Origin: Bacteroidales bacterium UBA1237
Lineage (GTDB): Bacteria; Bacteroidota; Bacteroidia; Bacteroidales; UBA932
Direction: 5' to 3'
Assembly: GCA_002308935.1 (NCBI GenBank)
Contig: DBWN01000135.1
Location: 388 to 5,474, forward strand
Length of the DNA: 5,087 nucleotides
The first letter of the stretch is position 1; every line of letters starts with the position of its first letter. The translations under genes were made by a program, and so were the position numbers. Of the stretch, positions 1 through 5,087 are shown in pieces. The notes below the pieces were generated by a model. The model was given only the letters and a program-made list of their open reading frames with translations. It made no database searches and had not been told where the DNA came from.

Positions 1-131
1 CCTACATTCGGGTCCGGCTCGATTCCCCACTTGTCTCCCTGGGGTGAGGAGGGCTTGCATGATGAAGCCAGCAACGGGGCGGCTGCAGCAGCCATGACCC
101 CTTTTTTCAAAAATGAACGACGGCTTTCCAT
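1..131 (-). CDS. Tat-exported lipoprotein, N-terminal fragment (partial)
   Basis: This is the start of a leftward gene; the window edge cuts it after 43 codons and no stop is seen. Read from ATG at 131, the N-terminus carries a textbook twin-arginine motif (SRRSFLK, residues 3-9), a short Ala-rich hydrophobic stretch (12-22) and a Cys at 25 in the context LASSC. It would therefore be exported folded by Tat and then lipid-anchored at Cys25. Residues 26-33 (KPSSPQGD) lack the acidic cluster that marks many surface-exposed Bacteroidota lipoproteins, so a periplasm-facing anchor is somewhat more likely (inference). The start lies 18 bp after the ROK stop on the same strand with no terminator between, so the two are probably co-transcribed. 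There is no Shine-Dalgarno, as is usual in this phylum. The catalytic domain is not visible. Tat-borne oxidoreductases of the Gfo/Idh/MocA type and glycoside-processing enzymes often start this way in Bacteroidota, but the fragment does not show which this is. Confidence 0.82.
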   Translation of the reverse strand, partial: MESRRSFLKKGVMAAAAAPLLASSCKPSSPQGDKWGIEPDPNV

Positions 132-149
132 ATGATGGTATAAAGAATA

Positions 150-1352
150 TCAGGACAATTCACTGAGGAGTCGGCTCTTCGAAAGGAAACTGGCTCCGAC
201 CGCTCCGGCGGACTTTCCGAGGCTGGAGACCTTTATCTGGGTGTCGCTGTTGACAAGGTTCAGAGAAAGGCGGTTCACTGCGCTCCTTAGAGGCGGCATC
301 AGATATCGCTCTGTGGATGACAGTCTTCCGCCTATCACCACAAGGTCGGGATTGAAGATGTTGATAAGGCCGGCGACGGCTCTGCCGAGCACCGATCCTA
401 TCTCCTCGACGCATTCTATCGCGAGGACGTCCTCCTTCTCTACGGCTTCCAGTATGCTGTCAAGGGAGATTTCCTCACCTTTGCGGTAAGCGGACGAAAG
501 AATGGATGAGCGCCCTGATGAAAGTTTCTCCAGGACTATCCGGTGAAGTGCGCTTCCCGAAGCGCCTGTCTCAAGGCATCCCATCTTTCCGCACTGGCAT
601 ACGCGGTTGTTGTCCAGTAGGGGGAAGTGCCCCACTTCTCCCGAGAAGCCTGACTTCCCGTAGAAGAGCTTCCCGTCTATTACCATGCCCATTCCGAGAC
701 CCCAGCCGACGTTGAGGAATAGGAATGTGTCGGCGTTTCCCGCGACTCCGGCCATATATTCGCCGTAGGCCATGGCCCTTGAGTCGTTCTCGACAATGAC
801 TTTCTGTCCGAACCCCTCTTCAAGGAGCTGTGCGATCGGCTTTTCTTCTCCTATATAATATGAATAACTGTATCCGGTCCTCCGGTTTACACGCCCGGTG
901 AGGTTCACTCCGTAACCTCTGACTCTTGACGGGTCGATCTTTTCCTTGCGTACAGCCTCAAGCACAACTTTGCATAATCCTTTCACCGAAGACTCTGTGC
1001 TTTCCAGAGTATAAGGGATGTTGTCCACAAGCGCGACCTGCCTTCCCGGGAAATTGGTCACCGAGACGATAAGGAAATCCTTGTTGACATCCACCCCCAC
1101 GAAGAATCCCGCGTCGGGATTAAGGCCATAGAGGGAGGGACGTCTTCCGGAGGCGGACTCCAGTTTGCCAACTTCCACAAGATATCCTTCATTCACCATT
1201 TCGGTGACTATACGGGTGATCTTCGGGATGCTGGTCCCCAGCTCCCTTGCAAGGTCGGACAAGGCGTATGAATATTTGTTCATGCAAAGGCCGAGAATGG
1301 TCTTCTTGTCCGAAGCGTAGCGCCCGTGAATGCTGTTGAGGAATGTCTCCAT
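150..1352 (-). CDS. ROK-family (NagC/XylR-type) transcriptional regulator
   Basis: This is a complete 400-residue gene of usual length for ROK repressors, which pair a winged helix-turn-helix with a sugar-kinase-like domain and release DNA when a sugar or sugar phosphate binds. Residues about 24-62 form the DNA-binding domain (ALSDLARELGTSIPKITR, then a wing with EGYLVEVG). The ROK domain starts near residue 83. ENDSRA at 188-193 keeps the Asp190 that is the catalytic base in ROK kinases. His242 and CQCGKMGCLE at 252-261 form the family zinc site. NIFNPDLVVIGG (331-342) and GAVGAS (383-388) are typical C-terminal ROK motifs. The N-terminal phosphate loop, normally DxGGT, reads GVDVNKD (86-92), so it is degenerate and argues for a sensor rather than an active kinase. 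The gene is divergent from the epimerase and susC genes and is followed at 18 bp by a Tat lipoprotein gene. It probably controls both units and itself (inference); the sensed ligand cannot be told. Confidence 0.94.
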   Translation of the reverse strand: METFLNSIHGRYASDKKTILGLCMNKYSYALSDLARELGTSIPKITRIVTEMVNEGYLVEVGKLESASGRRPSLYGLNPDAGFFVGVDVNKDFLIVSVTNFPGRQVALVDNIPYTLESTESSVKGLCKVVLEAVRKEKIDPSRVRGYGVNLTGRVNRRTGYSYSYYIGEEKPIAQLLEEGFGQKVIVENDSRAMAYGEYMAGVAGNADTFLFLNVGWGLGMGMVIDGKLFYGKSGFSGEVGHFPLLDNNRVCQCGKMGCLETGASGSALHRIVLEKLSSGRSSILSSAYRKGEEISLDSILEAVEKEDVLAIECVEEIGSVLGRAVAGLINIFNPDLVVIGGRLSSTERYLMPPLRSAVNRLSLNLVNSDTQIKVSSLGKSAGAVGASFLSKSRLLSELS

Positions 1353-1368
1353 AATGAGAGAGTTTCCG

Positions 1369-1400
1369 CAAATATAAAAACATTCTGCAATTCAAACAAC
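1369..1400 (-). promoter_or_regulatory. Predicted Bacteroidota-type promoter of the ROK gene
   Basis: On the minus strand TATATTTG (plus-strand 1369-1376) matches the Bacteroidota -7 element TAnnTTTG exactly. A GTTG (1397-1400) lies 20 bp upstream, where the -33 TTTG is expected, with one mismatch. A perfect TTTG directly beside it (1393-1396) is spaced only 16 bp, which is short. Transcription would begin near 1363-1366, giving a leader of only about 10-13 nt before the ATG at 1352. The -7 match is convincing; the -33 assignment is less so. Confidence 0.6.
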
Positions 1401-1405
1401 TTGAT

Positions 1406-1421
1406 TTATTACGTTATCGTT
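1406..1421. promoter_or_regulatory. Candidate operator, copy 1 (TTATTACG-N4-CGTT)
   Basis: This 16-bp element reads TTATTACGTTATCGTT. Its near-copy lies at 1500-1515 in the same orientation and matches at 13 of 16 positions, including all 12 outside the N4 spacer. The core ACG-N4-CGT is a dyad, as expected for a dimeric repressor. It sits just upstream of the -33 region of the leftward ROK promoter. Assigning it to the ROK protein is inference from position. Confidence 0.42.
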
Positions 1422-1437
1422 AAAAACATAAAAATAG

Positions 1438-1458
1438 TTTTAAACAATTTGTTAAAAA
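1438..1458. repeat. 21-bp AT-rich quasi-palindrome, possible operator
   Basis: The stretch centred on T1448 has the perfect inner inverted repeat AACAA-T-TTGTT (1443-1453). After one A/A mismatch it continues with TTTT pairing to AAAA on the outside, so 9 of 10 arm positions are complementary. It ends one base before the TTTG -33 element of the epimerase promoter. A regulator bound here would touch or overlap RNA polymerase. The surrounding AT-richness makes chance palindromes fairly likely, so this is a modest call. Confidence 0.35.
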
Positions 1459-1459
1459 G

Positions 1460-1490
1460 TTTGCATTGTTTAGTTTTGTTTGTAATTTTG
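1460..1490 (+). promoter_or_regulatory. Predicted Bacteroidota-type promoter of the epimerase-susC operon
   Basis: TTTG at 1460-1463 and TAATTTTG at 1483-1490 are separated by 19 bp. Both match the Bacteroidota sigma-ABfr consensus (TTTG, 19-21 bp, TAnnTTTG) without a mismatch. Transcription would start near 1493-1497, leaving a leader of about 25-30 nt. The second copy of the 16-bp repeat (1500-1515) lies within that leader, where a bound repressor could block initiation or early elongation. Confidence 0.75.
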
Positions 1491-1499
1491 TATCCAGTA

Positions 1500-1515
1500 T
1501 TATTACGCAAACGTT
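1500..1515. promoter_or_regulatory. Candidate operator, copy 2 (TTATTACG-N4-CGTT)
   Basis: This 16-bp element reads TTATTACGCAAACGTT and repeats the element at 1406-1421 with differences only inside the N4 spacer. It lies between the predicted epimerase start of transcription and the ATG at 1522. The two copies begin 94 bp apart, close to nine helical turns at 10.5 bp per turn, so they would face the same side of the DNA. That arrangement would allow looping by a multimeric repressor (inference). Confidence 0.45.
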
Positions 1516-1521
1516 GTTATC

Positions 1522-2706
1522 ATGACCAAGATCGAATTTGAAAACAAGGCTCGCCGTTACAGGAACGAGCTTTATGGGGGAGTCCTGCCTTTCTGGCTGG
1601 AAAACTCCCAGGACAAGGAATTCGGCGGTTACTTCACATGTCTGGGCAGGGACGGAAGCGTCTTTGATACGGACAAGTTCGTGTGGCTGCAAGGTCGGGA
1701 AATATGGATGTTCTCCATGCTGTACAACAAAGTGGAAAAGAACCCCGAGTGGCTTGAATGCGCACGTAGGGGAGCGGCTTTTCTGGAGAAGTACGGACAT
1801 GACGGGAACTATGACTTCTACTTCTCGCTGACCCGTGAAGGGAAGCCCCTCATCCAGCCTTACAACATCTTCTCCAACACCTTCGCGTGCATGGCGTTCG
1901 CCCAGCTGGCGGTGGCTACCGGTGATGAGCATTACGCGGACATTGCCCGGAAGACCTTCCAGCGTATCCTGGACCGTAGGGACAATCCAAAAGGACAGTG
2001 GGCAAAGGCCGTTCCCGGTACAAGGCCGATGAAGGATTTCGCGCTGCCGATGATCATCTGCAACATGGCGATGGAAGTCGAACCCATCATCGAGGACAAG
2101 GCTCTTCTGGACAGGACGATCGAAGATGCGCTTCATGAAGTGCTTGACGTGTTCTACCAGCCGGATCTTGGAGTTATGGTCGAGAACCTCGCTCCGGACG
2201 GCTCCCTTATCGATTGTTTCGAAGGGCGCAAGGTCAATCCCGGACATGATCTGGAAGCACTCTGGTTCATGATGGACCTGGGCCTCAGGCTCGGACGCCA
2301 GGATATCATCGACAGGAGCATGGAGATCGCCCTCCGCGTCATTGATTTCGGCTGGGACAAGGAATGGGGAGGAATCTTCTACTTCATGGACCGCAAAGGC
2401 CATCCTACCCAGGAACTTGAGTGGGACCAGAAACTCTGGTGGGTGCATATCGAAAGCGCCATCACCATGATAAAGGGATACTCCCTGACAGGCAACGCCA
2501 AGGCCTTGGAATGGTTCCTCAAACTGGATGACTACCTGTGGCGCAACTTCAAGGATCCCGAGTATCCCGAATGGTTCGGCTACCTCAACCGAAGAGGCGA
2601 AGTGCTTCTTCCACTGAAGGGCGGAAAATGGAAGGGATGCTTCCATGTCCCAAGAGGCCTTTACCATATCGGAAACATCCTCCAGTCAATAGCAGACAAT
2701 TCTTAA
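1522..2706 (+). CDS. N-acylglucosamine 2-epimerase (AGE/RnBP) family protein
   Basis: This complete 394-residue protein has the usual AGE length and no signal peptide, so it is cytoplasmic. AGE enzymes are (alpha/alpha)6 barrels that interconvert sugars differing at C2, classically N-acetylglucosamine and N-acetylmannosamine. The fingerprint DTDKFVWLQGREIWMFSMLY (49-68) contains the active-site Arg59. NPGHDLEALW (239-248) supplies His242 and CFHVPRGLYH (373-382) supplies His375. These sit 133 residues apart, the same spacing as the two catalytic histidines I recall for cyanobacterial AGE (239 and 372). KLWWVHIESA (304-313) is also typical. RnBP-like epimerases serve sialic acid breakdown (ManNAc to GlcNAc) in Bacteroides fragilis, but relatives act on cellobiose or mannobiose, or as aldose-ketose isomerases, so the substrate is open. 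Start: ATG 1522 follows a strong promoter by about 30 nt and has no Shine-Dalgarno. susC follows 10 bp after the TAA, so they form one operon, divergent from the ROK regulator. Confidence 0.93.
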   Translation: MTKIEFENKARRYRNELYGGVLPFWLENSQDKEFGGYFTCLGRDGSVFDTDKFVWLQGREIWMFSMLYNKVEKNPEWLECARRGAAFLEKYGHDGNYDFYFSLTREGKPLIQPYNIFSNTFACMAFAQLAVATGDEHYADIARKTFQRILDRRDNPKGQWAKAVPGTRPMKDFALPMIICNMAMEVEPIIEDKALLDRTIEDALHEVLDVFYQPDLGVMVENLAPDGSLIDCFEGRKVNPGHDLEALWFMMDLGLRLGRQDIIDRSMEIALRVIDFGWDKEWGGIFYFMDRKGHPTQELEWDQKLWWVHIESAITMIKGYSLTGNAKALEWFLKLDDYLWRNFKDPEYPEWFGYLNRRGEVLLPLKGGKWKGCFHVPRGLYHIGNILQSIADNS

Positions 2707-2716
2707 ATCACATGAT

Positions 2717-5087
2717 ATGAAAGTCTTAATTCGAATCCTGACCTCGGTCCTGGCATTCTCAATCCTGTGCCAGGGCATGGTCTATGCCCAAAGAACCGCA
2801 AGGGGGGGCGTGAAAGATTCCGAAGGACGTCCGCTTGCCGGTGTGACCGTCATGATCCAAGGGACCACGAACGGTACGATGACCGCATCCGACGGCTCAT
2901 GGAGCCTTACAGTAAGGGAAGGCGCCACTTTGGAGTTCTCATGCCTGGGCATGGAAACTGTAACTCGAGTCTATCGTGGAGAGTCCTTCATTGATGTCGT
3001 CTTGAGGGAAGACACCCTCTTCCTGGATGACGTCGTGGTCGTCGGTTACGGTACGGCCAAGAAGGAGACACTCACCGCGGCCGTCTCCGCCATCAAGGGT
3101 GACGAACTTCTGAAATCACCCTCGACAAGCGTTTCGCAGGTCCTCGCCGGAAAGTTGTCCGGTCTGTCTTCAGTCCAGGAATCCGGAGAGCCCGGTCTGG
3201 ACCAGGCTTCCCTGCGTATCCGTGGATCAGTCTACGGAGTGTCTTACGTGGTCGACGGCTTCCCGGTGGACAATATCAATGACATCGATCCGGCTGATAT
3301 CGAGAGCGTCTCTGTCCTTAAGGACGGTGCTTCAGCTGCAGTCTATGGACTGAAGGCTGCGGGAGGTGTCATCATAATCACCACCAAGAAAGGCAACCAG
3401 GGTGACACCCGTATAACCTACAACGGTTCTGTCGGTGTCTCCATGAACGCCAACTTCCCCCGTTTCATGGACGGACCGGAGTTCGCATACTATTACAATA
3501 CCGCCCAGATGATGGACCAGATGGCCAACGGTACCATTTCCGATCCCAGTGAGTACGTCCCTTATTTCTCGAAGGAGAACGTTGCTGCAATGACGAACGG
3601 GGACCCCAAGGACGGATGGGACAACGTTGACTACATCAAGAAGGTCTTCGGACCGGAATCACCCATAAGCACAACGTTACCGTCCAGGGCGGAAACGAGA
3701 AGCTTCACTTCTTCATCGGAGCCGGATTCCAGGACCAGAAAGGTAACATCGAAGGATACAATTACAAGAGGTATAACATCCGCGCCAACGTTGACGCGAA
3801 GATAGGAAAGAACCTCACCGCGGCCGTAGGCCTCAGCGGAGTGGTCGGAAGGCGTGAGACCCCGAGGTTCCTTTCCGGAGGATCCGACGGAACAGGTTCC
3901 GGATATGAAGTGGGCTATTTCTCAGTCGCTCACCAGACTATCGGAATGTGGCCTTTCCTCCCGGAGAAGGAAGGGGAGTACTACACCGGAGCGATCGCCA
4001 ACAACCAGGCTTATCCTTACAGCCCTCTTGCCGCTCTGCATCAGTCAGGAAAGAACCTGACAAAGAGTCTTGGAGCTACGGCCAACGCTTCCCTCACTTG
4101 GGACTTCCCTTGGGTAAAGGGACTGCAGTTCAAGGTGAGCGGGTCATATGACAACTCCAACTCCTACAACAAGAACCTCGCTACTCCTTATTATGTGCTC
4201 GTGCGCAGCCGCGCAGGTGACGGCACATGGTCATGGAGCGATCCCAAGGTGGACGTCAACGGTGCCGCCGACGGGAACATGCTCGGTGAAGGCGTATGGT
4301 TCTCAGAATCCCTTACCGGACAGGCGAGCGTCAATTATGCAGGCAGCTTTGACAAGCACAATGTCGAGGCTCTCCTTCTCGCAGAGGTCCGTGACTACAA
4401 GACCAACAATCTGAGCGCCTACGTGAAGAACCTTCCTTTCGCGCTCCTTCCTGAACTCGACAACGGAACCCCTACAGCCAACCCTGTAATAGGATCCAGC
4501 AACGCTTCCAGGAGCGCCGGTTATGTGGGACGTCTCCGTTACAATTATGATGAGAAGTACTTGGCCGAGTTCACCGGCCGTGTCGACGGATCGTACAAGT
4601 TCGCCGGAATGACTTCCACTCGTTGGGGATTCTTCCCTTCAGTGTCCCTCGGTTGGAGGGCCTCCAAGGAGGACTTCCTCTCCGGAGCTTCATTCCTCGA
4701 TGACCTCAAGTTCCGCGCAAGCGTTGGTCTTCTTGGTAGCGACAATGTCAGCGCCTTCATGTTCCTCAGCCAGTACGCCGAGGGCGGAAAGGTGGTCTAC
4801 AACGGTGCGGGTGCCACACCTTCATATTATACCGCAGGAATCCCCAACAAGGACCTCACTTGGGAAAAGACGCTCTCCTACAACTTCGGAGTGGACTTCT
4901 CCCTGTGGAACGGACTTCTCGGCGGTGAGATCGACGGATTCTACAACTACACTTACGATATCCTCACTTACAACGGCGGCGGACATCCTTCATCAATGGG
5001 AGGCTATTTCCCCACCTACATCAACAAGAACGCGATTGACGCCAAGGGTATAGATATCCTCCTTACCCACAAGAACCGTTTCGATCT
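2717..5087 (+). CDS. SusC/RagA-family TonB-dependent outer-membrane transporter, frameshifted and 3'-truncated by the window
   Basis: This is a SusC-type outer-membrane barrel that, with a SusD lipoprotein, imports glycan fragments using TonB energy. A signal peptide (residues 1-24, cut after VYA) is followed by a carboxypeptidase-D-like N-terminal extension (about 27-97: GVKDSEGRPLAGVTVMIQGT), a TonB-box-like segment DDVVVVGYGT (104-113) and the plug, including SLRIRG (165-170), VVDGFPVDNI (178-187) and VSVLKDGASAAVYG ... GVIIITTKKG (198-226). After codon 316 (CCC, 3662-3664) the frame runs into foreign sequence and stops at 3805. The true continuation lies in the other frame from CAT at 3664 (HKHNVTVQGGNEKLHFFIG) and stays open to 5087, with barrel motifs such as GRLRYNYDEKYLAEFTGRVDG and RWGFFPSVSLGWRAS. 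About 790 residues are visible of the roughly 1000 usual. Counting one missing C gives an intact protein; whether that is a sequencing error or a real mutation is unresolved. It lies 10 bp behind the epimerase; a susD gene is expected downstream. Confidence 0.93.
3659..3670 (+). other. Frameshift point in susC (one C missing from a C run)
   Basis: The sequence here is TCACCCATAAGC. With CCC the upstream frame reads S-P-I-S and loses all SusC similarity. With CCCC it would read S-P-H-K-H-N-V-T-V-Q-G-G, the standard SusC/RagA passage at the start of the barrel. The downstream frame has no stop over the following 1.4 kb and keeps family motifs throughout, so the lesion is either a base-calling or assembly error or very recent. 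The site does not fit the usual X-XXY-YYZ slippery heptamer, so programmed -1 slippage is not favoured. Confidence 0.85.

Noticed and set aside
1..135. Open plus-strand frame ending in TGA at 133-135, which could be the tail of a rightward gene
   Set aside because: The minus strand of the same bases gives an ATG, a twin-arginine motif, a hydrophobic stretch and a lipobox Cys in the right order. The plus-strand translation has no recognisable character.
1420..2667. 415-codon open frame on the minus strand covering nearly the whole epimerase gene
   Set aside because: The plus-strand product has clear AGE family motifs throughout, while the antisense translation shows no recognisable domain. 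Long antisense frames arise easily from codon bias in such genes.
3659..3670. Programmed -1 ribosomal frameshift in susC
   Set aside because: TCACCCA is not a canonical slippery heptamer, no strong stem-loop was evident by eye just downstream, and SusC proteins are not known to need recoding.
3675..3685. Further ACG-N4-CGT occurrence inside susC resembling the operator core
   Set aside because: It lacks the TTATT flank, and a six-base core with a spacer is expected by chance within a few kilobases.
3665..3805. The last 47 codons of the upstream SusC frame as a genuine short C-terminus
   Set aside because: This tail is unlike SusC, rich in Ser/Thr/Arg, while the overlapping alternative frame carries the expected barrel sequence.
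3854..5053. Several small plus- and minus-strand open frames within the second half of susC
   Set aside because: They are out of frame with the continuous SusC barrel sequence and show no domain or start context of their own.

Overview
The window looks like chromosomal DNA of a Bacteroidota member, most likely a Bacteroidales gut-type organism. The signs are a SusC/RagA-type TonB-dependent transporter, two promoters matching the Bacteroidota form (TTTG, a spacer of about 19-21 bp, TAnnTTTG), no Shine-Dalgarno sequences before the starts, and moderately GC-rich genes around an AT-rich intergenic region. The species cannot be read from the sequence.

Layout: two divergent transcription units share a 169-bp intergenic region (1353-1521). 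Leftward from it run a ROK-family transcriptional regulator (1352 to 150) and, 18 bp further on, the first 43 codons of a twin-arginine-signal lipoprotein (131 to 1, cut by the window edge). Rightward run an N-acylglucosamine 2-epimerase (AGE/RnBP) family enzyme (1522-2706) and, 10 bp later, a SusC-like outer-membrane transporter (2717 to beyond 5087). The SusC reading frame is broken once, near 3662-3664. Restoring one C in the CCC run rejoins it to an open frame that continues to the window end.

The intergenic region holds one promoter for each direction. It also holds a 16-bp motif present twice in the same orientation, 94 bp apart (TTATTACG-N4-CGTT at 1406-1421 and 1500-1515), and an AT-rich 21-bp quasi-palindrome (1438-1458) just upstream of the epimerase promoter. 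These are candidate operators for the ROK protein.

How the genes may work together (inference): this resembles the edge of a sugar-utilisation locus. SusC, with a SusD partner expected downstream, would import a glycan fragment; the epimerase would interconvert 2-epimeric sugars in the cytoplasm (GlcNAc/ManNAc, or a glucose/mannose-type pair); the exported lipoprotein could be an enzyme or binding protein; and the ROK protein would sense a sugar and control both units. Sialic acid/ManNAc or mannose-containing glycans are the natural candidates, but the genes that would decide lie outside the window. I see no clearly new system; the most unusual points are the paired operator-like motif and the single-base break in susC.
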